Shown: positions 25,011 to 33,667 of the stretch, one piece after another
How positions within the stretch are numbered: position 1 is the stretch's first letter
Layout of the letters: each line of letters starts with the position of its first letter
Source of the DNA: an uncultured Eubacteriales bacterium
GTDB lineage: Bacteria; Bacillota; Clostridia; Lachnospirales; Lachnospiraceae
Length of the DNA stretch: 57,182 nucleotides
Reading direction: 5' to 3'
Assembly (NCBI GenBank): GCA_949294665.1
Contig: CASFID010000042.1
Coordinates: 1-57,182, forward strand
Program-made: the position numbers and the translations under genes
The notes under the pieces: model-generated
What the model saw: only the letters and a program-made list of their open reading frames with translations
Database searches by the model: none
What the model was told of the DNA's origin: nothing

Positions 25011-26375
25011 TTGGGACAGAAAATAGTGATTATCGGAGCGGGAAGCATGGCGTTTACCACAACAATCGTAAGCACGATCTTTGCTGATCCGTTTTATAAA
25101 GGATGCACGGTCGGGCTGGTAGATATTGACGCTGAGAATCTGGAAATCATGAGAAAATATCTGGAGCGTGCGAACAGGGAGCTGGGATGCGGGATTACTT
25201 TTGAGGCGTCCACTGAGCGCAGGGACGTTCTGCCGGGAGCGGATATTGTAACCATATCCATAGCCGTAGGAGGGAACAAGGCCTTCAAGAGAGATCTGGA
25301 TATCCCGACAAAATACGGATTTGTACAGCCGGATGGGGAAAGCCTGGGACCCGGAGGTATTTCCAGAGCTTTGAGGCATGTGTATGAAATCGTGAATATT
25401 GCCAGGGATATGGAGGAATTGTGTCCAAAGGCAAGAATGTACAATTTCACCAATCCGGTTCCGATCGTAGTGCAGGCGGTAAACCAGCAGACAAGCATCC
25501 GCTGCGTCGGGCTGTGTATCGGCGTAGAGCTGACCAAGAGATTCGCGTGCGAATTCATGGGACTGGACCCGGAAAAAGTATCCGCCAAGGCGGCAGGAAT
25601 TAATCACTTCCATTTTTTGCTAGAGCTCATGTATAATGGAAAGGACATATACCCTGAATTCAGAAAGAAAATCCGTGAGATGTTCAAGAAAGACAATCTG
25701 GACACTCTGGCAAAAGAGCAGAAATATAAAAAGACGGTGGGACATTTTGACGAGCTGCTCCTGAGCCTTGCCATCTGCGACCGCATGGGGTATTTCCCGG
25801 GGCCGGGAGACCATCATATCGGAGAATTTTATCCGCAGTGGTTCACATCCACAGAGGCGCAGAGGATCCGCCATCCTTTCGATCAGGCGTATATCAAGAA
25901 AGTGCTGAAAACATATCCTGAATTCCATAAAAAGGTGTATAATCAGGCAATGGGAACGGAACCGCTGGACAGAGATATGCTTACAGTGGGAAAGACATGG
26001 GAAGAGAGCCAGATGGTGGACATCGAGAGAGCGATGCGGGAGGATACCGGAGAAATATTCCATATCAATATCCCGAATAAAGGGTATATTACAAATCTCC
26101 CGGACGGAGTAGTTGTGGAAATCCCGGTACATGTGGACGCTTCAGGATACCATCCCCTTGCGATGGGCGATCTGCCGAATACGATCGTCCCATATATTTC
26201 CAGACATGCGTACAACATACAGAACATCGTGGACGCGGCGGTAAAAGGCGACAGGTGGCTTGCGATGGCGGCTCTCGCCAACGATCCAAACTGCTTTGAC
26301 CTGGAGATAGGAGAAAAGTGTCTGAACGAACTGATAGATGCTCAGATGGAGTATCTTCCGCAGTTCCGGAAATAA
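25011..26375 (+). CDS. GH4 family NAD-dependent glycosidase with a non-standard CIGV metal motif
   Basis: A 454-residue protein with TTG start 25011 after AAGGAGG. The N-terminal Rossmann motif GAGSMAFT binds NAD. DxGPGG-like SLGPGGISRALRH and NFTNPVPIVV follow. The metal-binding Cys is C169 in GLCIGVE, and the second ligand is His199 in AGINHFHF, spaced as in known GH4 enzymes. GH4 enzymes cleave glycosides by transient C3 oxidation with NAD and Mn2+. Sub-families show CHSV, CHEV, CDMP or CNVP at this Cys; CIGV is none of these, so specificity cannot be assigned. Overall similarity is to the alpha-galactosidase/glucuronidase branch. Confidence 0.85.
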   Translation: MGQKIVIIGAGSMAFTTTIVSTIFADPFYKGCTVGLVDIDAENLEIMRKYLERANRELGCGITFEASTERRDVLPGADIVTISIAVGGNKAFKRDLDIPTKYGFVQPDGESLGPGGISRALRHVYEIVNIARDMEELCPKARMYNFTNPVPIVVQAVNQQTSIRCVGLCIGVELTKRFACEFMGLDPEKVSAKAAGINHFHFLLELMYNGKDIYPEFRKKIREMFKKDNLDTLAKEQKYKKTVGHFDELLLSLAICDRMGYFPGPGDHHIGEFYPQWFTSTEAQRIRHPFDQAYIKKVLKTYPEFHKKVYNQAMGTEPLDRDMLTVGKTWEESQMVDIERAMREDTGEIFHINIPNKGYITNLPDGVVVEIPVHVDASGYHPLAMGDLPNTIVPYISRHAYNIQNIVDAAVKGDRWLAMAALANDPNCFDLEIGEKCLNELIDAQMEYLPQFRK

Positions 26376-26400
26376 GAGATGAACAGAAGGAGATTATTGT

Positions 26401-27183
26401 ATGAGAGTATCAAGAAGTGAAGTGGCGGAGAGGGAAAAAAGAATCATAGAGCTGCTTCAGGAGAAAAAGAGACTGACGGTGGAAGAGATAGAGGATGCGT
26501 TCGGCGTATCGCCGGCTACCGCGCGTCGCTGTATGCAGTCCCTGGAGAAGAAGGGGAAAGCCATCCGGACGCTCAAAAGCATTACTCTCAAGGCGGAGGA
26601 GCAGGAGGAAGTAGACATCAGACAGAAAAAAACGATCAATCTCCTTCAGAAACAGAAAATTGCCCGCGAGGCGCTGAAATTAATTAAGCCCAGGGATATT
26701 TTATTCCTGGGCGACGGCTCAACAGTGTACGAGCTGGCGGCAGTTCTCAGCCGGGTTCCGGATATTTATGTGATTACCAATTCTATTCTGGTCGCCAATG
26801 TGCTGTTCTCTCAGCCTCAGATCGATCTGCAGATCGTAGGGGGAACGGTGCGGAACGTCACAGGAGCGGTTACAGGGGAAAAGGCGGTCGAGTATATCAA
26901 GAATATACACTTTGACAAAGCGTTCCTCGGAGCGGATTCTATTTCATTGGAATACGGAATCACCACTCCGAATTACTACAGTGTGCAGACCGAGATCAAA
27001 GCGGTCCAGAACAGTAAAGATACATATATAATGGCGGACGGGACGAAATTTGACAGGGTATCTCTTACACCTGTCGTACAATTGGACGAAATAAGTGCGA
27101 TCATAACCGACAAGACTGCGCCGGAACAGTATCTGGAGCAGCTCAGGGAAAAGGGAACGGATATTTTAATAAGCGGGGAATGA
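26401..27183 (+). CDS. DeoR-family transcriptional regulator
   Basis: A 260-residue repressor-type protein. The N-terminal winged HTH (LTVEEIEDAFGVSPATARRC) is joined to a sugar-phosphate-sensing DeoRC domain with GDGSTVYELA (near residue 103) and FLGADSISLEYGITTPN (near residue 179). DeoR regulators usually sense a phosphorylated intermediate of the pathway they control. It lies in the middle of the operon, between catabolic enzymes and the ABC importer, and is probably its local regulator. AAGGAG precedes ATG 26401. Confidence 0.9.
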   Translation: MRVSRSEVAEREKRIIELLQEKKRLTVEEIEDAFGVSPATARRCMQSLEKKGKAIRTLKSITLKAEEQEEVDIRQKKTINLLQKQKIAREALKLIKPRDILFLGDGSTVYELAAVLSRVPDIYVITNSILVANVLFSQPQIDLQIVGGTVRNVTGAVTGEKAVEYIKNIHFDKAFLGADSISLEYGITTPNYYSVQTEIKAVQNSKDTYIMADGTKFDRVSLTPVVQLDEISAIITDKTAPEQYLEQLREKGTDILISGE

Positions 27184-27248
27184 TTGCATGGCGTCCTTTG
27201 GTCGGGAGAGCGCCGTCAGTCTGTTTTCGTGATTGGAGGATATAGTTT

Positions 27249-28547
27249 ATGAAGAAATATAGGAAAAGGGTTATATCGGTAATAGCAGTGGCAGTCGTGC
27301 TGATAAGCGGCGTTCTTGCCGGATGCGGAAAAAGCTCAGGCGGAGAAGAAGGGGAAAAAAAGCTGGTGCTGTGGCATGTGAATACAGCGGAGCATCACCT
27401 GAAGCTGATTGAAGACGCGGTGGCCCGATATGAGGAGGCGAATCCCGGAGTAACCGTGGAGAACGTGCCTGTGCAGTCGGACGCATATGAGCAGAAGCTG
27501 AGCGCAGCCATGGGTGCGGACGCGCCGGACGTATTTATCACATGGGGCGGTGGGAAGCTTGCTTCGTACATTGACGCGGGGAAAGTGCTGGACATTACGG
27601 AATATATGGATAAGGATAACTACAAGGACCGTTTCATCGACGCTTCTATGACGCATGTTACATATGATGATAAGTTGTGGGGAGTTCCGGTGGAGAATGT
27701 CAGCCTGTCGCTGTTCCTCTATGATAAGGATATGTTTGAAAAATACAATGTGAAAGTGCCGGAGACTTATGACGAGCTGATAGAGGCGTGCGAGACGTTC
27801 AAGGAAAACGGAATCGCTCCGTTTGCTCTCGGCAATAAATTCAAATGGCCGGGTTCCATGTACTATATGTACGGGGTGCTGCGTTACGGCGGATATGAAG
27901 CGTTCACAAACGCTGCGGACCGCGCCGGCGGAAGTTTTGAGGATGAAGCCTTTATTCAGGCGGGCGATTTGATCCAGGAGTGGGTGGATGTCGGGTATTT
28001 CTGCGAGGGATACAACAGTCTGGACCAGGATGCGGGGCAGCCGAGGAATCTGCTATTCTCAGGGAAAGCGGCCATGATGCTGACAGGCTCGTGGGAGATG
28101 GATACGATCAAGGCGGAGAATCCCGAGTTTTACGAGCATCTGGGATACTTCCTGTTCCCGGAGGTGCCGGGCGGAAGCGGGAATCCGAACGATGTTGTGG
28201 GGACGGTCGGGGACAATTTCTACAGTATTTCCACAGACTGCAAGAATCCTGACGAGGCGTTTGAACTGATCCAGTATCTCATCGACGACACTTCTGTAGA
28301 AGAGAGGATAGAAGCGGGGAAAGTACCTCCGGTTAAGGACATTACGCTGACTGATCCCATGCAGCAGGGAATACTGGATATGCTTTCCAGTGCAGAAAAT
28401 GTGCAGTTGTGGTATGATCAGTATCTGCCGCCGGAGCTGGCGGAGGTGCATCTTGATACTTCGCAGCAGATATTCGGCCTTGAGATAACAAGCCAGGAAG
28501 CGGCGGCTGAAATGGAAGAAGCAGCAAAAGAATATTACGGAGAATAG
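27249..28547 (+). CDS. ABC sugar transporter substrate-binding lipoprotein
   Basis: A 432-residue family 1 extracellular solute-binding protein. The signal peptide (MKKYRKRVISVIAVAVVLIS) ends in the lipobox LAGC with lipidated Cys26. The mature protein has the typical LVLWHVNTAE... start, DVFITWGGGKLASYIDAG, GVPVENVSLSLFLYDKDMF and an FSGKAAMMLTGSW segment. It is expected to be anchored outside the membrane and to deliver an oligosaccharide to the permeases. GGAGGA precedes ATG 27249. A strong stem-loop follows the stop. Confidence 0.93.
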   Translation: MKKYRKRVISVIAVAVVLISGVLAGCGKSSGGEEGEKKLVLWHVNTAEHHLKLIEDAVARYEEANPGVTVENVPVQSDAYEQKLSAAMGADAPDVFITWGGGKLASYIDAGKVLDITEYMDKDNYKDRFIDASMTHVTYDDKLWGVPVENVSLSLFLYDKDMFEKYNVKVPETYDELIEACETFKENGIAPFALGNKFKWPGSMYYMYGVLRYGGYEAFTNAADRAGGSFEDEAFIQAGDLIQEWVDVGYFCEGYNSLDQDAGQPRNLLFSGKAAMMLTGSWEMDTIKAENPEFYEHLGYFLFPEVPGGSGNPNDVVGTVGDNFYSISTDCKNPDEAFELIQYLIDDTSVEERIEAGKVPPVKDITLTDPMQQGILDMLSSAENVQLWYDQYLPPELAEVHLDTSQQIFGLEITSQEAAAEMEEAAKEYYGE

Positions 28548-28549
28548 CA

Positions 28550-28574
28550 TTATGCCGGCATTGAGCCGGCATAA
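28550..28574 (+). repeat. Intercistronic stem-loop between binding protein and permease genes
   Basis: TTATGCCGGC (28550-28559), loop ATTGA, GCCGGCATAA (28565-28574): a perfect 10-bp stem with no U-run, starting at the stop codon region of the binding-protein gene. Such hairpins protect the upstream mRNA from 3' exonucleases and allow more binding protein than permease to be made. Confidence 0.75.
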
Positions 28575-28594
28575 CTTACAAAGAGGCAGAAGAT

Positions 28595-29509
28595 ATGAAG
28601 AAAAAGAAAATTAACAGAGATAAAATCATTACGAACATTATTTTTCTGCTGCCCGGACTTCTGTTCATGGGAGTTTACGTGGTGTATCCTATATTTTTTA
28701 CGGGCTATCTGAGCTTTTTTGAATGGAACGGTTTTGATCCTGTCAAGCAGTTCGTTGGATGGGACAACTGGGTAGGACTGTTAAAAGATGACGTATTCTT
28801 TACAGGACTTGCAAATAACCTTCTGATTGTCGTACTTTCGGTGGCGATACAGATTCCGATGGGATTTCTTCTGGCGGCGTTTCTGATGGAAAACAGGAGG
28901 TTTGGAAAAATACTCAAAACAATCTATTTCCTTCCTATGCTGATGTCCGCAGTTTCCATAGGGATACTTTTTAAGTATATTCTTGATCCCAACTTCGGAC
29001 TGGTGAGCTTCGTGTGGCAGAAAATAACCGGAAGCCCTCTGGATCTTCTGGGCAATACGGCGACGGCGCTGATAACGGTAATTCTGGTTATATGCTGGGA
29101 GTATACTCCGTTCTACATGGTGCTCTTCCTGTCGGGACTCGGCACGATATCTGGAGATCTCAGGGAATATGCAAAGGTCGAAGGGGCGGGGAGCCTGCAG
29201 TATTATGTGCATATCGCAATCCCCATGCTCAAGGAAAACATTTTTACGGCGGCCACCCTTTCTGTCATCGGCTCCCTGAAATATTTCGACCTGATCTATG
29301 TCCTGACGAACGGAGGCCCCATGAATTCCACAGAGTTGATGGCCACGTACATGTACAAAAATGCGTTCCGCATGTGGAAGATGGGATACGGAAGCACCAT
29401 TGCCATCGCGATGTTCTTTATTGTGGTATTCTTTTCGGCCATGATTAAATATTTTCCGGGATTTATCAGGAAAAGAGCCGGAGTGAGAAAGAGGAGGGAC
29501 ACAATATGA
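28595..29509 (+). CDS. Sugar ABC transporter permease (MalF-like)
   Basis: A 304-residue inner-membrane protein with about six helices, starting MKKKKINRDKIITNIIFLLP. The EAA coupling motif reads EYAKVEGAGSLQYYVHIAIP near residue 193. GLANNLLIVVLSVAIQIPMG marks the start of the permease core. AAGAGGCAG precedes ATG 28595. It forms a heterodimer with the next gene's product, which starts inside its stop (four-base overlap). Confidence 0.92.
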   Translation: MKKKKINRDKIITNIIFLLPGLLFMGVYVVYPIFFTGYLSFFEWNGFDPVKQFVGWDNWVGLLKDDVFFTGLANNLLIVVLSVAIQIPMGFLLAAFLMENRRFGKILKTIYFLPMLMSAVSIGILFKYILDPNFGLVSFVWQKITGSPLDLLGNTATALITVILVICWEYTPFYMVLFLSGLGTISGDLREYAKVEGAGSLQYYVHIAIPMLKENIFTAATLSVIGSLKYFDLIYVLTNGGPMNSTELMATYMYKNAFRMWKMGYGSTIAIAMFFIVVFFSAMIKYFPGFIRKRAGVRKRRDTI

Positions 29510-30330
29510 AAAAAGCTCTGAAAACAGGAGTGGGGACGGTCTTTGCAATACTGGCGCTGTTTGTGTCGGTCGTGCCGTTCTGGTTCATGATCCTCGTCAG
29601 CTTTAAGGAGCCGGAAGAACTGTACTCCAAAGCCATATGGAGCCTGCCGGATACATTCAGTTTTGCCAATTATGCGGAAGTCCTGAGCGGGAATTTCCTC
29701 CGGTATCTGCTGAACAGCATTGTGGTGATCGGTATCTCGGTCGCTCTGATCTTGTTTTTGTCGGCAACTATGTCCTACAGTCTTGTACGTGTAAAGTTTA
29801 AGGCGTCCGGTTTTATACTGGCTGTTATTATCGCCTGCATGGCCATACCCGTGCACGTAACGCTGATCCCGGTATATCTGATGAGTAACAATCTGGGGCT
29901 CTACGATACGGTTTTTGCTCTGATCGGACCGTATGTGGCGTTTAATATCCCGATGTCGGTTTTCATCCTCAGTGATTTTATGCGGACTATCCCGTCTGAA
30001 ATCGAGGCTGCGGCGTTTATTGACGGCTGCAGCAGACGCCAGGCTTTCTTCCATGTATATCTTCCTATGAGCGTGCCGGGGCTGGTGACGCTTGCAATCT
30101 ATAATGCCATACAGCTCTGGGGAGAATTTCTGTTTGCTCTGGTGCTTACTCAGTCAGAGGAGGTGCGTACGCTTCCCCTCGGAATCTGGGAGTTCCAGGG
30201 GGCGCATCAGGCGCACACGCCCAGGATCATGGCATTTCTGACGCTTTCTTCGCTCGTGATGACCATTGTGTTTATGATCGGGCAGGAGAAGATCATTCAA
30301 GGAATGACAGTAGGAGCGGTAAAAGAATAA
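29506..30330 (+). CDS. Sugar ABC transporter permease (MalG-like)
   Basis: A 274-residue six-helix permease. The EAA loop is EIEAAAFIDGCSRRQAFFHV near residue 165 followed by YLPMSVPGLVT. Its ATG overlaps the stop of the MalF-like gene. No ATPase gene is in this operon, so a shared MsmK-type ATPase elsewhere in the genome must energise it. Confidence 0.92.
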   Translation: MKKALKTGVGTVFAILALFVSVVPFWFMILVSFKEPEELYSKAIWSLPDTFSFANYAEVLSGNFLRYLLNSIVVIGISVALILFLSATMSYSLVRVKFKASGFILAVIIACMAIPVHVTLIPVYLMSNNLGLYDTVFALIGPYVAFNIPMSVFILSDFMRTIPSEIEAAAFIDGCSRRQAFFHVYLPMSVPGLVTLAIYNAIQLWGEFLFALVLTQSEEVRTLPLGIWEFQGAHQAHTPRIMAFLTLSSLVMTIVFMIGQEKIIQGMTVGAVKE

Positions 30331-30379
30331 GATGTAAGCAGCTGCAATCAGGTACATTCAGCATGAACGGAGGAAAATT

Positions 30380-31039
30380 ATGAAAACAAGCACATGCAGG
30401 ATGATCGAGAGGGGGATTATACGCCATGCCGGACTGGAACACAATAAGGAAGCGGTCGAGAGTGCGGTCAGCAGTCTGCTGGAATGTTATAAAGCAGGAG
30501 GAAAGCTCCTTGTCTGCGGAAACGGAGGGAGCGCGGCAGACTCGGAACATATCGTGGGCGAGCTGATGAAGAGCTTCGTAAAAGAGCGTCCTCTTTCCAG
30601 GGAAATGCAGGACCGCATAAGTGGACAGGCGAAAAATGAAGAGGAGAGACAAATCCTGAAAAAACTTCAGAAAGGACTCCCTGCCATAGCGCTGGTGAAC
30701 CAGTCTGCACTCCAGAGCGCTGTGCAGAACGACATGGACGCGGAACTGATCTTTGCCCAACAGGTGCTGGGGTATGGGAAAGAAGAAGATGTTTTCTTGG
30801 GAATCAGCACCTCCGGACAGTCCGGTAATGTGGTGATGGCCGCTTATGTGGCGAGGGCGCTTGGAATGAAAGTGATCGGAATGACAGGGGAATCCGGAGG
30901 AAGTCTGGCGGGGCTGTCGGATATCCTCATCAACGTGCCGGCGGAAGAGACGTGGGAAGTACAGGAATACCATCTTCCTGTCTACCATCTCATATGCGCG
31001 GCGGTGGAAAATGAGATGTTCGGAGGAGAAGAATCGTGA
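30380..31039 (+). CDS. SIS-domain sugar-phosphate isomerase (GmhA-like)
   Basis: A 219-residue protein. The SIS phosphate-binding core is CGNGGSAADSEHIVGELMKS near residues 51-70, and LGISTSGQSGNVV near residue 139 supplies the second phosphate loop; MKVIGMTGESGGSLA follows. It most resembles sedoheptulose-7-phosphate isomerases, but no heptose pathway genes are nearby, so it probably isomerises the operon's own ketose/aldose phosphate. GGAGG precedes ATG 30380; the stop overlaps the ROK gene start. Confidence 0.8.
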   Translation: MKTSTCRMIERGIIRHAGLEHNKEAVESAVSSLLECYKAGGKLLVCGNGGSAADSEHIVGELMKSFVKERPLSREMQDRISGQAKNEEERQILKKLQKGLPAIALVNQSALQSAVQNDMDAELIFAQQVLGYGKEEDVFLGISTSGQSGNVVMAAYVARALGMKVIGMTGESGGSLAGLSDILINVPAEETWEVQEYHLPVYHLICAAVENEMFGGEES

Positions 31040-31950
31040 AGAAAATACGTTTTGGAGTGGATCTTGGAGGGACGAAATGCTCTGTTGTCGCTGCAGATGA
31101 AAATCTGAACATATTGAAAAAGAAAGTATTTCCGACGGGAAAAGAAGCACAACCCCTGAATCTGCTAGATGACCTGATCAAATGTTTTCACCGGTATAAG
31201 CGGGAGCTGGGAGAGGATTCGGAAATCGTGTCCATCGGCATAAGCTGCGGAGGGCCTCTGGATGAAGAGCGGGGGCGGATACTGTGTCCGCCCAATCTTC
31301 CGCTGTGGGACAATGTGCCTGTTGTCGACATTCTCCAGGATGAGTTTCATATTCCTGCGGCGATCAGAAATGATGCGGACGCGTGCGCCCTGGCGGAGTG
31401 GATGTACGGAGCCGGCCGAGGAACGTTGGATATGATATTCCTTACGTTCGGGACAGGCATGGGAGCCGGACTGATCTTAGACGGGAAACTGTATAAAGGC
31501 AGTAAAGGGGGAGCGGGAGAAGTCGGCCATGTCAGGCTCTCGGAAAGCGGGCCTGAAGGATACGGGAAAAAGGGTAGCTTCGAGGGGTACTGCAGTGGCG
31601 GAGGAATCGCGAATCTTGCAGAGATGACGATTGGGAGAAAAGTGTCGGCAAAAGAACTCTGCCGTATGGCGGACGAGGGAGATGAGGAGGCGAAGCAGAT
31701 CCTTAAGATAAGCGCGGGATACCTCGGACGGGGGATCGCGGTCCTGATCGATATCCTCAACCCGGAGATGATTGTAATAGGGAGCATCTATCAGAGGGCG
31801 GCGCGGCATTTCGAGACAGAAATGCGAAAGACGCTGAAAGAAGAGGCTCTGAGCGGAAACCGCCGCGCGTGCAGGATTGAACCGGCGGCTCTTGGCGACA
31901 GACTTGGGGATATCGCAGGTCTGACGGCGGGGGTGGAGCTTATGAAATGA
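31036..31950 (+). CDS. ROK-family sugar kinase
   Basis: A 304-residue protein with GTG start 31036 inside the stop of the SIS gene. The N-terminal phosphate-1 motif is FGVDLGGTKCSVV; NDADACALAEWMYGAGRG and LTFGTGMGAGLILDG form the catalytic region with the Asp base. The usual zinc motif CxCGxxGCxE is missing: the region after VGHVRL reads GPEGYGKKGSFEGYCSGGGI, so it belongs to a zinc-less branch. No DNA-binding domain, hence an enzyme rather than a NagC-like repressor. Last gene of the sugar operon. Confidence 0.85.
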   Translation: MKKIRFGVDLGGTKCSVVAADENLNILKKKVFPTGKEAQPLNLLDDLIKCFHRYKRELGEDSEIVSIGISCGGPLDEERGRILCPPNLPLWDNVPVVDILQDEFHIPAAIRNDADACALAEWMYGAGRGTLDMIFLTFGTGMGAGLILDGKLYKGSKGGAGEVGHVRLSESGPEGYGKKGSFEGYCSGGGIANLAEMTIGRKVSAKELCRMADEGDEEAKQILKISAGYLGRGIAVLIDILNPEMIVIGSIYQRAARHFETEMRKTLKEEALSGNRRACRIEPAALGDRLGDIAGLTAGVELMK

Positions 31951-32038
31951 AGTTCTTCTGCTATTGTATATGTATAGGAAACCGGGCGGAAAGGATGCGG
32001 GGAACCTTGTGTTTCTGCTATGCTTTTGATATATTACA

Positions 32039-32302
32039 ATGCAGAAAGTAACGGGGACGGTGCTGAAGCGAAGCGATATCGACATCGCGGTTTCGGGGGT
32101 TCGTGATTTTGGAGAACTCGAAGAAGTAGTAGAATGGATTTCTACCTTATATACAATAGACCTTCTTGATCTGGATTCTCTGGATGAGGCGCATCACAGA
32201 GATATGGGGGATTCGTGCGGCGAACGGATCCCTCATTTGATATTACCTGCCGCGTTGATCTTTGCAAAGATACGATTTATTTTATCCATATACCTGCCGT
32301 AG
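32039..32302 (+). pseudogene. Remnant of a MNT-type nucleotidyltransferase gene
   Basis: The translated stretch KRSDIDIAVSGV…LYTIDLLDLDSL matches the middle of small nucleotidyltransferases (GS-x10-SDIDIAV core). The expected glycine-serine half lies in another frame just upstream, and the frame's end runs into the 3' end of the response regulator gene. No ribosome binding site is evident. It is best read as a decayed antitoxin-type MNT gene left between the sugar operon and the bacteriocin island. The end point is uncertain because it converges with the minus-strand gene. Confidence 0.5.
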
Positions 32303-33006
32303 ATGGCGTCATAATACCGGCGGCTTAAAGGCGCTTCCATGCCTGAGCCAAAGCACACACGGTCATTCAACACTTCTTTCACATGATTATAATTTGCGAT
32401 ATAGCCCTGATGGATCTGCATAAAGACGTCGTGATCCAGCTGACGGTATATATTTTTCAGAGTATCATAGCAGATCTGCTCTCCGTCTGTAAGGTGAAAG
32501 ACGCACTGATTCCGCCTCTTCTCTATATAAACAACTTTCTCAAGGTCAATGATGGCTGTCCTGCGTCCGCACATGACTTCCAGATAACGTTTCTGCGCCT
32601 CTTCAGTCTTTTTACGATACCAGTACTGCATTTCCGCTTTTTCCATCATCTTTTTCAGATCAAGATACTGGATCGGCTTTACGACATAGCCGATGGCGTC
32701 GATCTGATAAGCGTCAAGAGCGTAGCTGGTAAAACTCGTTACAAAGCACAGAGCCATGTTCTTCCCCATGCGGCGCAGTTCTTCGCCGGCTTCCATGCCC
32801 GAGAGTTCCGGCATCTCGATATCAAGAAATATAATGTCATAGTCCTTATCCCCGCCTTTTACTGCGTCAAGCATGGCGATGCCGCTCTCCCATGTATCCA
32901 GAGTAAGGCGGCGTCCGGTTTCATTTCCATAGACGGTGATCATTTTCGACAGTTCATCGCGGTAAAATTCTTCGTCATCGCAGACAGCAATGCTCATTTC
33001 AGACAT
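32233..33006 (-). CDS. LytTR-family response regulator (AgrA-like)
   Basis: A 257-residue protein from ATG 33006 (MSEMSIAVCDDEEFYRDEL), preceded by AAGGAG. The receiver domain has the acidic pair CDDEE, the phospho-acceptor Asp in YDIIFLDIEMP near residue 61, the Thr/Ser switch in CFVTSF and Lys in VVKPI near residue 110. Residues ~145-245 are a LytTR DNA-binding domain (IEKRRNQCVFHLTDG…IYRQLDHDVFMQIHQGYIAN). Such regulators are phosphorylated by GHKL kinases in response to peptide pheromones. The kinase is at 33957-35225 on the same strand, with plus-strand peptide genes in between. Confidence 0.92.
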   Translation of the reverse strand: MSEMSIAVCDDEEFYRDELSKMITVYGNETGRRLTLDTWESGIAMLDAVKGGDKDYDIIFLDIEMPELSGMEAGEELRRMGKNMALCFVTSFTSYALDAYQIDAIGYVVKPIQYLDLKKMMEKAEMQYWYRKKTEEAQKRYLEVMCGRRTAIIDLEKVVYIEKRRNQCVFHLTDGEQICYDTLKNIYRQLDHDVFMQIHQGYIANYNHVKEVLNDRVCFGSGMEAPLSRRYYDAIYGRYMDKINRIFAKINAAGNIK

Positions 33007-33085
33007 TTTGATTCTCCTTTTTTGGCAGCGTAAGCCGCTGTACTGTAAAAATACTATCATGTTTGGGGATGGGTGTAAACAATAT

Positions 33086-33120
33086 GTGGCGTTTGATATG
33101 AAAATGGTGGTGTTTGGAAT
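33086..33120. promoter_or_regulatory. Candidate LytTR binding site: direct repeats with a 21-bp period
   Basis: GTGGCGTTTGATAT (33086-33099) and GTGGTGTTTGGAAT (33107-33120) are imperfect direct repeats whose starts are exactly 21 bases apart. This is the geometry of AgrA/LytTR boxes (9-bp half-sites around GTT with 12-13 bp between). They lie in the 298-base gap between the regulator start and the first peptide gene, so the regulator could control both. No strong -10/-35 pair was identified downstream. Confidence 0.6.
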
Positions 33121-33304
33121 ATAAACACCTTACCAGATAGCATCGCCAGGGCGCCGAATATCACATGTATATTGAAATCAAACAGGAAAAATGCTAGTTT
33201 TACAGTGAGATAAACACAGGACAGACGATATCAATCTGATCCGCATGTCAATGAATAACGGAGACAGAAAGATATAGAAAAAATTTCAGAAGGAGGAGAA
33301 ATTC

Positions 33305-33445
33305 ATGGAAGAATTCAAGGAAATGGATGCCAACGAGTTAGAATTAACAAATGGCGGTATAGCATGGGTGCCGATTCTTATCATAGGCGGCGGTGCGTTT
33401 GCTTTGGGACTTGGTATTTATAATGGTTACAAGAGTACCAGATAG
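33305..33445 (+). CDS. Double-glycine-leader bacteriocin-like peptide (46 aa)
   Basis: MEEFKEMDANELELTNGG is a textbook class II leader ending in GG. The mature part, 28 residues, IAWVPILIIGGGAFALGLGI and a short basic tail YNGYKSTR, is a single hydrophobic helix. ATG 33305 follows AAGGAGGAG. It is the first gene downstream of the putative LytTR boxes. Too short for the usual gene-calling cut-offs. Confidence 0.75.
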   Translation: MEEFKEMDANELELTNGGIAWVPILIIGGGAFALGLGIYNGYKSTR

Positions 33446-33497
33446 CAAATTGCAGAAAATCAACAGTAAACCAGTTTACAGCAGAGAGGAGATTGTT

Positions 33498-33638
33498 ATG
33501 TTTGAAGAAATGAAAGAAAAAGAATTGACAGACATTGAGGGCGGCGCATGGAACTGGAAAGCTATTGCTGCTTTTTGGGGCGGTTGCTATACAGTGGGGT
33601 ATGTGATAGGAGAAACGGTGGGGAATTTGACCAAATAA
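33498..33638 (+). CDS. Double-glycine-leader bacteriocin-like peptide (46 aa)
   Basis: I chose ATG 33498 (MFEEMKEKELTDIEGG) behind GAGAGGAG; an open frame reaching back to 33393 is not needed. After GG the mature peptide AWNWKAIAAFWGGCYTVGYV ends in IGETVGNLTK: Trp-rich start, one Cys, GxxxG-like spacing. With the preceding peptide it could form a two-peptide class IIb bacteriocin. Its C-terminal GYVIGETVGNL is echoed in the next ORF. Confidence 0.75.
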   Translation: MFEEMKEKELTDIEGGAWNWKAIAAFWGGCYTVGYVIGETVGNLTK

Positions 33639-33667
33639 TTCTTATACCACCAGTAAGGAAGATGTTT

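Noticed and set aside
31036-31950. NagC-type repressor interpretation of the ROK protein
   Set aside because: No N-terminal helix-turn-helix; the protein starts directly with the kinase phosphate motif.
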